This document shows positions 1 through 8,226 of a stretch of 45,765 bases of DNA, piece after piece. The stretch is taken from the NCBI RefSeq assembly GCF_900106535.1, contig NZ_FNOH01000027.1, forward strand, positions 1 to 45,765. The letters are read 5' to 3'. The notes beneath the pieces are model-generated. The model made no database searches. It was not told where the DNA came from and worked only from the letters and a program-made list of their open reading frames with translations. The translations under genes were made by a program, and so were the position numbers. This DNA comes from Myxococcus xanthus (lineage in GTDB: Bacteria > Myxococcota > Myxococcia > Myxococcales > Myxococcaceae). Position 1 is the stretch's first letter; every line of letters starts with the position of its first letter.

Positions 1-475
1 GCTGTGGATGGAGGCGTTGTCCAGGATGAGGTGGATTCGTGGGGCGCCAGGGTACTCACCGGCGATGCGCCAAAGCAGTTGGATGAAGAGTGAGCAACTC
101 CCGTGTCCACGTCGGGTGGCACCAACCCACCTCTTCGGGAGTACCCGCCAGCACGCGCGAGAGAATGGCGAGGAAGCGCTCATCCACCTTCGCCTCGCCA
201 TTGGCCGCTCTGCGGTCCACCAGGGCTTTACGCCGTCCCCTCAGGTAGCGATTGACCGCAGAGACAACTGTGGAGGTGGCGCACGCCAGAGCACGCGCTA
301 CCTGCCTGCGCGATTCGCCGCGCGACACTCCCACCACCGCCATGCACCGCCGCAGGGTGAGCGGGCAGCCGCTCCTTTCACCCCAACGGATGAGGGAGCG
401 ACGCTGCAGCCGCGAAAGACGGGGCCTACCTTTGTCCCTGGGCGGGACCTTTCTGATTCCTGGTCTTCTGCGCAC
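1..475 (-). pseudogene. IS630-family transposase remnant, internally deleted, cut by window edge
   Basis: The reading frame from 475 down to about 75 gives an N-terminal helix-turn-helix region (a recognition-helix-like stretch near GVSRGESRRQVARAL) and the GWCHPTWTREL segment typical of the linker before the catalytic domain of IS630/Tc1-like transposases. It then stops at 56. A different minus-strand frame from about 95 to 1 reads FIQLLWRIAGEY and then IHLILDNASIHS, the second catalytic Asp block of the DDE domain. About 100 residues that should separate these blocks are missing, so the gene is a deletion plus frameshift relic. What lies beyond base 1 cannot be seen. It is oriented opposite to the second IS630 relic at 2467-3162. 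Confidence 0.8.
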
Positions 476-545
476 ACAGAGCCGAGCGGGATGTGCCCCT
501 GCCTCTTCCTGTCGCCCCGCGCGCCTGCCCGCTCACCAACCTCGA

Positions 546-571
546 TCGAGAATCACGAGCGGTGGTTTAAG
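546..571. repeat. IS630 remnant terminal repeat (5' end of left copy)
   Basis: This 26-base stretch lies just upstream of the left transposase relic. It matches 3169-3194, just downstream of the right transposase relic, at 20 of 26 positions, beginning TCGAGAAT and sharing AGCGGT. Relative to each gene the two copies point outward from opposite ends, as expected for the terminal inverted repeats of one IS family. Confidence 0.55.
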
Positions 572-808
572 CCCAAGCACCCACAGTGGCCTGGAAGCCC
601 ACGCCCCTGCAGCCTGACGCCTGGATGGGACGCTTGGGCCCGCATGTGCCCCGAGGGGCGGCACAGCCTCTGCTCCGGCCCGGCGCACAGCCCGCGTGTC
701 ACCCTCCTGCGGCCCTTCTTGGCCCCTCTTCACCAGCCCGACGCCCTCAACAGGGCTCCTATCCGTCTACACTTGACTACGATTCGTCGATTTACTAATC
801 CTCATCCC
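572..808. other. Gap between IS630 end and arsR-like gene
   Basis: No coding signal was found in about 240 bases after the IS end. The last 40 bases carry the putative promoter and operator of the ArsR-type gene. The rest is GC-rich and shows no recognisable repeat. Confidence 0.5.
773..799 (+). promoter_or_regulatory. Promoter/operator of arsR-like gene (operator copy 1)
   Basis: A TTGACT -35-like hexamer at 773-778 is followed directly by a 21-base element at 779-799. The element contains the imperfect dyad ATTCG-N8-CTAAT and overlaps the expected -10 region. An almost identical element, with a perfect ATTAG-N8-CTAAT dyad, lies at 1193-1213 before the MFS gene. The repetition in front of both genes suggests autoregulation by the ArsR-type protein. 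Binding itself is inferred. Confidence 0.6.
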
Positions 809-1105
809 ATGAAGCCAATCCTTGCCAAAGCGGCGGCACTCGCGAACCCCAATCGGCTGCAGATCCTCGAACTGCTGGAGGCCCCAAGCCTGCACTTTGG
901 CCCAGGGCAATTCGACGAAAGCGCGGGCGTGTGCGGTCTGTACATTTCAGAGAAGTTGGGCATTTCGGCGCCCACCGCATCCGCGCATTTGAAAGTGCTG
1001 ACCCAGGCGGGATTCCTGACTTCTTTGCGGATCGGAAAATTCACTTACTTCAAGCGAGTGCCCGCCGCGATGGACGAATTCGCCGAAGAGATCCGCAAGC
1101 TTTGA
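809..1105 (+). CDS. ArsR-family winged-helix transcriptional regulator
   Basis: A 98-residue protein with the compact ArsR/SmtB layout. It has an N-terminal helix and the LANPNRLQILELL segment, a helix-turn-helix near residues 48-70 (YISEKLGISAPTASAHLKVL), and a beta-wing (GFLTSLRIGKFTYFKRV). These regulators usually repress a neighbouring efflux or detoxification gene and release DNA on ligand binding. The usual ELCVCDL metal site is not present; one Cys sits in GVCGLYI just before the HTH, so metal, thiol or organic-ligand sensing all remain possible. The open frame extends far upstream, but ATG 809 is chosen because protein-like sequence and the family start there. The MFS gene follows 169 bases downstream under the same operator type. 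Confidence 0.88.
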   Translation: MKPILAKAAALANPNRLQILELLEAPSLHFGPGQFDESAGVCGLYISEKLGISAPTASAHLKVLTQAGFLTSLRIGKFTYFKRVPAAMDEFAEEIRKL

Positions 1106-1163
1106 GCAAGCGATTGCGCGCCTGCTGATTTCTCCCACTGAACCAGACCGCATAAGGACCTGA

Positions 1164-1180
1164 ATCCCCTTGCAGGGGAT
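1164..1180. terminator. Short hairpin after arsR-like gene
   Basis: Perfect 7-bp arms (ATCCCCT / AGGGGAT) surround a 3-base loop 59 bases after the regulator stop. It may end or attenuate the regulator transcript before the MFS promoter. No T-tract follows, so terminator function is uncertain. Confidence 0.4.
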
Positions 1181-1192
1181 GACTGCACATCA

Positions 1193-1213
1193 ACGATTAG
1201 TCATTTAGCTAAT
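1193..1213 (+). promoter_or_regulatory. Operator copy 2, upstream of MFS gene
   Basis: This 21-base element contains a perfect inverted repeat ATTAG-N8-CTAAT and is nearly identical to 779-799, sharing ACGATT, GTC, ATTTA and CTAAT blocks. It lies 61 bases before the MFS start codon, in an AT-rich promoter-like stretch. It is the likely target of the ArsR-type regulator. Confidence 0.6.
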
Positions 1214-1274
1214 TATCAAACCAAATCTCCCGCCCTCATCGGCCGACCATCACTTCCCGCCAACCACGTTAAAT

Positions 1275-2459
1275 ATGAAAAACTCCACCAGAATTTATCT
1301 GCTGTCATTTATCAGCTTTTTGATCGGAACCGCCGAATACATCATTGCCGGCATTCTTGATCAGATCGCGCAAGACCTGAATTTGCCCGTGCCGGTCATC
1401 GGCCAGATGATCACCGTGTTCTCGATTGCCTTCGCCGTCGGCACGCCACTCGTTATCACCCTCACGTCCAGCGTCGACCGCAAGAAGTTGCTGATCTTCT
1501 TCATGCTCGTCTTCGCCGCCGCCAATCTGGTTACCTTGGCACTAAGCGATTATGGCTGGTTGAACGCGTCGCGCGCCGCCTCTGGACTGAGCGCGGGCGT
1601 CGTGGAAGTCATCGCGTTGACCCTGGCCGCCACGCTCGCCGCACCCGGAAAGAAGGCCGGCGCCATTGCGATGGTCGTCATCGGTTTCAGCGCGGCCTTG
1701 GTCGTTGGCGTCCCGCTGGGGCGCGTAATTTCCGGCATCATGGACTGGCGGTACATCTTCGCCGGTCTGGGCGTACTGACGCTCGCGTCGCTGGTCCTGG
1801 TCGTTCGTGCCATTCCCAGCACCCGGGGCGAGGCCGCCGTGCCGCTGAAGCATCAACTCAAGCTGCTGAAGAATGGCCAGATATCCATCGTCTATGTCAT
1901 GACGTTTTTCTGGATCAGCGCCTTTTCCATTATCTATTCCTACATATCGCCGTACCTTGCCAACGTCGCCCGCATGGCTGACGGCACCATCAGCATCATG
2001 CTGTTGATCTGTGGCATCGCAAGCATCATCGGTTCCAGGCTGGGCGGTTGGTTCACCGACAAGTCCGGCTACGCACCCACGCTGCTTGCCGGGTTTGCCG
2101 TCCACTGCGCAACGCTGGGGTTGTTCTTCCTCTTCGGACAGTCCGCCTGGATCATGTACGCGTTGTTGATCACGTGGTCCCTATCCGCCTGGTCTTCCGG
2201 CCCCGCCCTGCAATTTCGCCTGATCAGCCTAGCTCCGGAATCCACCAGCATCATCTTCAGTTGCTATACCTCGATGATCCAGTTCGGCATGGCCGCGGGA
2301 GCGATTGCGGGCGGCGTGGTGATCCAAATCGGTTCGCTGGATCAGCTCCCAAGCGTCGGCGCGGCCAGTGTCCTGGTGTCGCTGGTACTGTTGGCGACGG
2401 TGGCTTCGGAAAAAGCAAGGTCAGGGCACAAACTCGGTTTGCCAGGAAGAAAAGCCTGA
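1275..2459 (+). CDS. MFS drug/metabolite efflux transporter (DHA1-like)
   Basis: A 394-residue inner-membrane protein with about 12 hydrophobic helices, the size usual for 12-TM DHA1 pumps of the AraJ/YdhP type. The first helix pair contains FLIGTAEYIIAGIL, and the conserved loop after TM2 is represented by SSVDRKK. A second-half repeat RLGGWFTDKSGY follows TM8. Such proteins export small molecules by proton antiport; the substrate cannot be told. The ArsR-type gene upstream and the shared operator suggest substrate-induced expression. Base composition is clearly lower in G+C than downstream genes (ATT, AAA and TAT codons are common), pointing to transfer from another lineage. The C-terminus abuts the IS630 relic, so the last residues may have been altered. 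Confidence 0.9.
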   Translation: MKNSTRIYLLSFISFLIGTAEYIIAGILDQIAQDLNLPVPVIGQMITVFSIAFAVGTPLVITLTSSVDRKKLLIFFMLVFAAANLVTLALSDYGWLNASRAASGLSAGVVEVIALTLAATLAAPGKKAGAIAMVVIGFSAALVVGVPLGRVISGIMDWRYIFAGLGVLTLASLVLVVRAIPSTRGEAAVPLKHQLKLLKNGQISIVYVMTFFWISAFSIIYSYISPYLANVARMADGTISIMLLICGIASIIGSRLGGWFTDKSGYAPTLLAGFAVHCATLGLFFLFGQSAWIMYALLITWSLSAWSSGPALQFRLISLAPESTSIIFSCYTSMIQFGMAAGAIAGGVVIQIGSLDQLPSVGAASVLVSLVLLATVASEKARSGHKLGLPGRKA

Positions 2460-2466
2460 CTCCGGC

Positions 2467-3162
2467 GTCTATCGTGCGACGGTCTCGCCTGCGACCATGG
2501 GACGAGCGCTGGCCTCGGTGGGCGCGCGGCGGAAGCGGCCCCGCCCTGTGGTGCGCTGCCCCTGGCCCGAGCGTCAGCGGCAGCAGCGGCTGTGGCAACT
2601 GAAGTGCCGGGCGGTCTACGCCCGGCCCGAGGAGCCCGTCTGCTACGAGGACGAGATGGACGTGCATCTCAACCCCAAGGTGGGGCCCGATTGGATGCTG
2701 CCTGGAGAGCGGCGAGAGGTCGTCACTCCGGGCAACAACCAGAAGCGCTACGTGGCCGGAGCGCTCAACTCACGTACGGGCGAGCTGACGTGGGTGAAGG
2801 GGGAGCGGAAAACGAGTGCTCTCTTCATCGAGTTGGTGCGCGCGGTGAGCGAGGCCAACCCCATGGCCAGACGCCTGCACTTCATCCTGGACAACGCGGC
2901 CACGCACTCCAGCAAGAAGACAAAGAAGGCGCTGGCCGAGATGGGCGAACGGATGGTGCTGCACTTCCTGCCGCCGTACTGCCCCGAGGGCAACCGCATC
3001 GAGCGGGTCTGGTGGGACGTGCATGCCAACGTCACCCGCAACCACCGGTGCAAGAAGATGTCGGCGCTCATTGCCGAGGTGGATGCCTATCTGGAAGCTC
3101 GCAACGCTCAGCAGACTGCGAGTCCGCTGCTGCGCGCCGGTCCCGCTCGACGCGCAGCATGA
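2467..3162 (+). pseudogene. IS630-family transposase, 5'-truncated, DDE domain retained
   Basis: The frame, open from inside the MFS 3' end, becomes transposase-like at about 2467 (VSPATMGRALASVG, then RKRPRP). It carries the IS630 catalytic core: VCYEDEMD (first Asp), HFILDNAATHSS (second Asp) and CPEGNRIERVWW (catalytic Glu), then a normal C-terminus. The N-terminal HTH domain that such proteins need for binding the IS ends is missing, and no start codon with a ribosome site lies at the junction. It is therefore probably a fragment. Orientation is opposite to the relic at 1-475; together they bracket the ArsR/MFS pair. Confidence 0.82.
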
Positions 3163-3168
3163 GATCGT

Positions 3169-3194
3169 TCGAGAATTACAAGCGGTCGCTTAGA
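3169..3194. repeat. IS630 remnant terminal repeat (3' end of right copy)
   Basis: It begins seven bases after the transposase stop and matches 546-571 at 20 of 26 positions. It probably marks the outer end of the right IS630 copy; the 245 bases between it and the next gene hold nothing recognisable. Confidence 0.5.
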
Positions 3195-3439
3195 GTGAGA
3201 AGGAAGCACACCCAGGGCCGCCCCGAGGGAAACCCTACCAGGGCCCGGCGGGGCGCCGCTACCGTTGTAGCACGCGGTTGTCCCCCCCTACGCGGGCCAG
3301 CCCTCGCGACTCAGCGCGCCCCCCTGCCTGAGCCTGGCGAGCGCTCCGCCTACAAACTTCCCGGTGCACTTCACCCGTGTCCTCGAGGAGCGTCAGCCCT
3401 CGTGGACCTGGACCGGACGGAGCCGTCAGACTGCGAGAC

Positions 3440-5020
3440 ATGAACCTCTCGCGAGCCGCCCTTCTCGTCCTGCTCCAGCCGCTGGCCGTCCAGGCCGCGG
3501 AGTACCGTGTGGGCCCTGACCAGCAGTACACCCGCCTGGGTGACGTGCCTTGGGAGTCACTCGAGCCCGGAGACACCGTCTTCGTCCACGCACGGCCCAC
3601 GCCCTACGCGGAGAAGTGGGTCCTGGGCCGCCGGGGCACAGCCGCCGCGCCCATCACCGTGCGCGGCGTGAAGGACGCGCAGGGCAACCTGCCCGTCATC
3701 GTCGGCGAGAACGCCACCACGCGCTCGCAGCTCAACTATTGGGGCGAGGAGCGCGGCATCCTGAAGATTGGTGGCTCCAACCGGCCCGCGGACACAATGC
3801 CCGCGCACCTGGTGGTGGAGAACCTCCACCTGCGCCGGGCACGCGGCGCCTTCACCGGCCGCAACGGCGCGTCCACCTACCTGGACAACGCCGCCGCCAT
3901 CTTCATCGAGAAGGGCGAACACATCACCATCCGGGGCTGCGTGCTCGAGGACAGCGGCAACGGCCTGTTCGTCGCCAACCAGGCGTCGAATGTCACCGTC
4001 GAGCACAGCTACATCCTGGGCAACGGCAACACCGGCAGCATCCTCGAGCACAACGCGTACACCGAAGCGCTGGGCATCACCTACCAGTTCAACCGCTTCG
4101 GCCCGCTCTGCAGCGGATGTCTGGGCAACAACCTGAAGGACCGCTCGGCGGGCAGTCTCATCCGGTACAACTGGATTGAGGGAGGTAACCGGCAGCTCGA
4201 CCTGGTGGACTCGTCCAGCGGCACGCTGCGCGCGGCGCCGTCGTATGCGCGGACCTTCGTCTACGGCAACGTCCTGTTGGAGCCCGAGGGCGCGGGCAAC
4301 CGGCAAATCGTCCACTTCGGTGGCGACTCCGGCAACACGGCCAACTACCGGGGCACGCTCTACTTCTTCCACAACACCGTGGTGTCCAGCCGCACGGACC
4401 GGACCACGCTGTTGCGGCTGTCGCACCAGAACCAGACGGCACATGTGACGAACAACGTGGTGCTGGTGGCCTCGGCCAATGGCAACACGCTGTCCCTCAC
4501 GGACGAGGCGGGCACGCTCCGACATGGGGGCAACTGGTACAAGCCCGGCTACGTGAGCACCTTCGGCACGCTCACGGGCGCCGTGGTGGATGCGGGAGGG
4601 AATCTCACCGGAACCGACCCCGGGTTCATCAGCCTCGCCGGACAGGACTTCCGCCTGGCCGCGGCCTCCGCCCTGAGAAGTCAGGCGGTGGCACTCCCCG
4701 CCGAGACCAGCAGCGAGCCCGTCACCTGGCAGTACGTGAAACACACGGCGGGTGAGCCGCGCGCCCAGGTGAGCCCGGCCCACATCGGCGCGTATGGGGA
4801 TGCCTCCGAGCCAGGGACCGAGACACCGGACGCAGGCACGGGCACCGAGCCCGACGCGGGAACAGGAACCCCCACGGATGCGGGCACGACGCCGCAGCCG
4901 GACGACGCCGAGAGTTCGGGTGGCTGCGCGGCCGCTGGCGCCAGCTTCGCCGGCCCACTGGCGTTCGCGATTCTCGGCATCCTGGGACGCCGGAGGCGAA
5001 ACCCGGCGCGAGGCCAGTAG
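3440..5020 (+). CDS. Secreted parallel beta-helix protein with MYXO-CTERM tail
   Basis: A 526-residue protein starting MNLSRAALLVLLQPL, a Sec signal peptide cleaved near VQAAEYRV. The body is rich in Asn/Val/Ile beta-strand turns of the right-handed beta-helix type seen in pectate-lyase-like and chondroitinase-B-like proteins (for example HITIRGCVLEDSGNGLFV, FFHNTVVSS, VTNNVVLVAS). A linker of TPDAGTGTEPDAGTG-type repeats leads to a tail with Cys in GGCAAAG, a hydrophobic stretch and RRRR, the MYXO-CTERM signal processed and anchored in myxobacteria. It probably acts at the cell surface on a polysaccharide, but catalytic residues were not identified. The frame extends upstream to 3377, but ATG 3440 starts the signal peptide. 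Confidence 0.85.
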   Translation: MNLSRAALLVLLQPLAVQAAEYRVGPDQQYTRLGDVPWESLEPGDTVFVHARPTPYAEKWVLGRRGTAAAPITVRGVKDAQGNLPVIVGENATTRSQLNYWGEERGILKIGGSNRPADTMPAHLVVENLHLRRARGAFTGRNGASTYLDNAAAIFIEKGEHITIRGCVLEDSGNGLFVANQASNVTVEHSYILGNGNTGSILEHNAYTEALGITYQFNRFGPLCSGCLGNNLKDRSAGSLIRYNWIEGGNRQLDLVDSSSGTLRAAPSYARTFVYGNVLLEPEGAGNRQIVHFGGDSGNTANYRGTLYFFHNTVVSSRTDRTTLLRLSHQNQTAHVTNNVVLVASANGNTLSLTDEAGTLRHGGNWYKPGYVSTFGTLTGAVVDAGGNLTGTDPGFISLAGQDFRLAAASALRSQAVALPAETSSEPVTWQYVKHTAGEPRAQVSPAHIGAYGDASEPGTETPDAGTGTEPDAGTGTPTDAGTTPQPDDAESSGGCAAAGASFAGPLAFAILGILGRRRRNPARGQ

Positions 5021-5027
5021 AGCCATG

Positions 5028-5052
5028 GGGAGCCTCGAAGTTCGAGGCTCCC
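5028..5052. terminator. Bidirectional terminator between convergent genes
   Basis: A perfect inverted repeat with 12-base arms (GGGAGCCTCGAA / TTCGAGGCTCCC) around one central base lies in the 41-base gap between the plus-strand beta-helix gene and the minus-strand nitrilase-like gene. Confidence 0.7.
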
Positions 5053-5061
5053 ACCACGGCG

Positions 5062-8000
5062 TCAGAAGACGTCGGGACGCGGAAGGACTTGCGCGGGATA
5101 GACGAGCACGTGTCCCCCTTCGCCGAAGAAGGCCGGGTCGTGGCTGGAATTCACCTGGGTGGGACCACTCACCGTGGCGATGGACTGCCCCATGGAGACC
5201 AGCGGCGCATTGCATCGCTGAGCGAACGCTGGAGCGTGCCTGGGGCAGGTCGCCCCTGCCATGTAAGGCTCAGAACATGGCGCGGGCGGGCCACCGCAGG
5301 TTGGGCAAGGCGGGCCCATGGGGAATTCCTTGCTACATTTCAGACACCAGTTGAAGCCAAGCGGAGGAGGCGCTGGGGGATAGGGATGTGCGAGGCAGGG
5401 CATGGTATTGGTACAGCCGACCACCCCACACTGCCACCTTTGCCAAGGGTAGCCGCACAGATGCCGCGCCTCGGTCGGACCGTGAGTCGGGCAGTCCCCG
5501 GGCGCGCTCCGCATCTTGTTACAGCCGACACACCACCGCAGTTCCTTGTCATGGGTGCAAAAGCCCGGCGCGGTCGCGTGCATGGCCGGATGGTCATCGC
5601 AGGAGTAAGCGCCATCCGTTACGCGAGCCACCGATGCGCACCGCTGACCATCGACGTTGAACACCAGGCCGGGCCGCGGGCCCCCAATCAAGGTGCACAG
5701 CTTCCCACGACCAATGGACATACCGAACGACGGGATGAGCTGGACCTGTACCCGAGGGTCGCCAGCCACGGCGCCAGGAGCCTGCGGCCCGAAGGGGGGA
5801 ACGGGGCTGTTCCCCCCGTGATAGAAAAGGTCCAGCCGGTTCATGGCGTGGTCCAGGCAGACTTCCAGGCCCAGGGTGACGCCATCCACCGTGACCACTG
5901 AGCCGCCTCCGTCGCCCGACAGGTTGATTTCCGACCCGACGCGGTTCGGCCGGTTCAACCAGGTGGCTCCCAGCCCCACCCGGTTGGGGCTCGCCGCCGG
6001 TACGTCCGTGGAGCCTTCCGTGGGAAGCGCCAGCCTGTCCGTGGCGCCATGGATCTCGATACGCCGGCCCAAGCCCGTCGCGTCGAACCAGGCATTGGCA
6101 TTGTGGGAGTTGGGTCCCACGAAATCGATGGCGGAGACGTACTCCTTGTAGACGGCGGCCCCTTTCAACCCCTGGCTGAGCAGTGGTGCTGGCCAGCCCT
6201 TCTGGACCATGACGACGTTGAAGACTTCCGTCGACCTGGGCTCGACGAGCTCCGCCGACCCGCTGGCGAAGCCCACCTTCTTGTTCGCAAGCGTGAGGCG
6301 GTATCGGCCCGCCCCCAGCGGCACACACCCTTTGATGTCGTCCTCTTCAGACCCCGTGCGCAGCTTCCACGGCGCAGCAGGCGCGGCGCCCGATGACGGA
6401 ATGAAGATGCGAGAGCACACCCTGGAGTTGACCACGACCTCCGTGCAGGCCCCCGTCTGGTCAACGGTGTCAATCCAAGCCACGGGTTCGGACAAAACGA
6501 TAGGGCCTGGAGCAAGGCCGCTCTTGCCGTCCACGGTGAGCTGGTACTCGCCGGGCGTGAGCGTCGTCGCGACGGCATTGAGTGCGTAGTTCTTCCCACG
6601 CTCACGCACCTTCCAGGTCGTGTCGGGAGGGCGCGAAAGCCTGACCTTGAGGACGTCATCCACGCCGGACGTATCGGCCTCGAGGAGGACCGAGTGGACC
6701 TCCCCCTCCCCACCATGCGTGAGCGGCGTCCCGGTGGGTGCCCCCGTCACCGCATCCAACTCCTCGTGCGGGAGATAGCCGATGGCGCTGCCAACCACGA
6801 AGAGCCAGTCTGCATACTCCAGCTTGTCCGTCTCCTGCCGGAGCTGCCGCGTGACGTCCCAGAGCTTCTCGACCGGATATCCACCGTCCTTTCCTCGGAA
6901 GTAGAACTCTGGCGCCATGAACAACTTGAGGACATTCTCCTCGGGACGTATGTGGCCATCCGCCGCCGCGAGCCGAATGGCATCCTTCATCACATCGCAG
7001 CGCGTCTGGATGTCGACGTCCGGGTCCGCGTCGCCCAGGTAGTCGATTCCGGGGCCAGGCACGCGAGGCTTCGTCCCCGGCTTGACGTTGAAGGCAATGA
7101 ACTGCACCTGCGCATAGTCGAAGGCACGGACCTGGGTGGGCATCACGGCCAGCGCGAGGCCCTGCGGTTCGTCTTCGTCACTGTGCGCCTGGAGCTGCAC
7201 CCGGTAGGGCAACTGGTCGCGGCGAATCGCGGCCTTGTCCCACGTCTTCCGCGCATCCTTCAGGAACTCGTAGCGTTTCCGGGTCCGGAGCTGCTGCTCG
7301 TCCAGGGGCGCGAAGAACACCACGTTGTCGTCCTTGTCCCAGACGACGAGTTGCCCCCGCTTGAGCTTGCCGTGGTCGCCTTGCAGCTCCCACGAGACAC
7401 TCAGCGTGTCCTCGTCGAGCTCGGGGTCCGCGCCCTTGACGGGCTTCCAGCGTGGAGCGAACGGCGTCAGGAGGATTTTCGCCGCGTTGTCCCGGTCATC
7501 CTTGTAGTACCGCACCAGCACGTCATAGGGCGCGCAGCCGTGGTGGATGAAGGTCCCCGTGCCCTCCCGCTTCAGCACGCCCTGCGTGGCCTCGCTCTCC
7601 CCTTTCCAGTCCGGGAGCTGCTGGGCCACAGCGGGCGGCCGCCTGTCAGCGACCTCGTAGCATTTGCGCCGGCGAAACAAGTGCATGGAGCCCCCCTCCG
7701 TAGCATCCGTGTCGCAGGCCACCTGCCCGCCCTGAGGCGAAAGCGAGTGATACCCGTGGGCGTGGACCTCGAAGTCCACCTTGTCGGCACTGGAGGCGAC
7801 ACCTTCCAGCATGTACTCCGTTTCGCAGGTGCCGGAGGAAGGCAGGAACCACCGGGTGAGCTTGCGGATGGACACCGCCGGAGCAGGAAACCGTCGCCGC
7901 ACCTGCACGGTGTGCGACGTGTCCAGGGCGAGCGGTGCGGCGGGCTTCCACGGCTCGGGTTTGTGAATGAAAGGCTTCGGTCCCAGCGCGGGGTCGAGCA

Positions 8001-8214
8001 GCGACGCGAGCGGGTCCGTCTCCGGACTGGCGCAACCCACGAGTTCGATCAGCGCGCGGTTGATTTCCGCCGGGACGAGGGTGCCCCAGTTGTAGAGGGC
8101 CACGTCGTTCAACCGGCCGGTGAGACCGTTCGTGTCGAGCAACTCACCCAGTGTCTGCCGGTGCGTCACATCAATCTTGTTGGAGTCCGACCGGCGGGCG
8201 AAGACAGGAGGCAT
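5062..8214 (-). CDS. Large nitrilase-superfamily-like protein with beta-sandwich inserts and Cys-rich region
   Basis: A 1050-residue protein of unknown function. Residues 430-795 carry all three signatures of the carbon-nitrogen hydrolase (nitrilase) fold: Glu436 in LFMAPEFYF, a Lys in AVYKEYVSAIDF (Lys690) and Cys786 in LGLEVCLDH. The fold is interrupted at about 520-665 by two related segments sharing the pattern WK-R...L-G-Y-LT-K-G-A-G...EP, probably beta-sandwich inserts. Residues 840-1001 hold about 20 Cys plus His in CxxC and HxxxC arrangements (WCVGC, WCLKC, CPTC), probably several zinc ribbons, before a final strand HVLVYPAQVLP. No signal peptide or membrane helix is visible. It follows a frameshifted gene by 12 bases in the same operon. 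An amidase or amidohydrolase activity is inferred; the substrate is unknown and an effector or toxin role is only a hypothesis. Confidence 0.7.
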   Translation of the reverse strand: MPPVFARRSDSNKIDVTHRQTLGELLDTNGLTGRLNDVALYNWGTLVPAEINRALIELVGCASPETDPLASLLDPALGPKPFIHKPEPWKPAAPLALDTSHTVQVRRRFPAPAVSIRKLTRWFLPSSGTCETEYMLEGVASSADKVDFEVHAHGYHSLSPQGGQVACDTDATEGGSMHLFRRRKCYEVADRRPPAVAQQLPDWKGESEATQGVLKREGTGTFIHHGCAPYDVLVRYYKDDRDNAAKILLTPFAPRWKPVKGADPELDEDTLSVSWELQGDHGKLKRGQLVVWDKDDNVVFFAPLDEQQLRTRKRYEFLKDARKTWDKAAIRRDQLPYRVQLQAHSDEDEPQGLALAVMPTQVRAFDYAQVQFIAFNVKPGTKPRVPGPGIDYLGDADPDVDIQTRCDVMKDAIRLAAADGHIRPEENVLKLFMAPEFYFRGKDGGYPVEKLWDVTRQLRQETDKLEYADWLFVVGSAIGYLPHEELDAVTGAPTGTPLTHGGEGEVHSVLLEADTSGVDDVLKVRLSRPPDTTWKVRERGKNYALNAVATTLTPGEYQLTVDGKSGLAPGPIVLSEPVAWIDTVDQTGACTEVVVNSRVCSRIFIPSSGAAPAAPWKLRTGSEEDDIKGCVPLGAGRYRLTLANKKVGFASGSAELVEPRSTEVFNVVMVQKGWPAPLLSQGLKGAAVYKEYVSAIDFVGPNSHNANAWFDATGLGRRIEIHGATDRLALPTEGSTDVPAASPNRVGLGATWLNRPNRVGSEINLSGDGGGSVVTVDGVTLGLEVCLDHAMNRLDLFYHGGNSPVPPFGPQAPGAVAGDPRVQVQLIPSFGMSIGRGKLCTLIGGPRPGLVFNVDGQRCASVARVTDGAYSCDDHPAMHATAPGFCTHDKELRWCVGCNKMRSAPGDCPTHGPTEARHLCGYPWQRWQCGVVGCTNTMPCLAHPYPPAPPPLGFNWCLKCSKEFPMGPPCPTCGGPPAPCSEPYMAGATCPRHAPAFAQRCNAPLVSMGQSIATVSGPTQVNSSHDPAFFGEGGHVLVYPAQVLPRPDVF

Positions 8215-8226
8215 GGACGCCCTCCG

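Noticed and set aside
3557..5215. A 552-codon minus-strand frame over the beta-helix gene
   Set aside because: The plus strand has a signal peptide and MYXO-CTERM tail; the minus frame has no recognisable features and overlaps the terminator.
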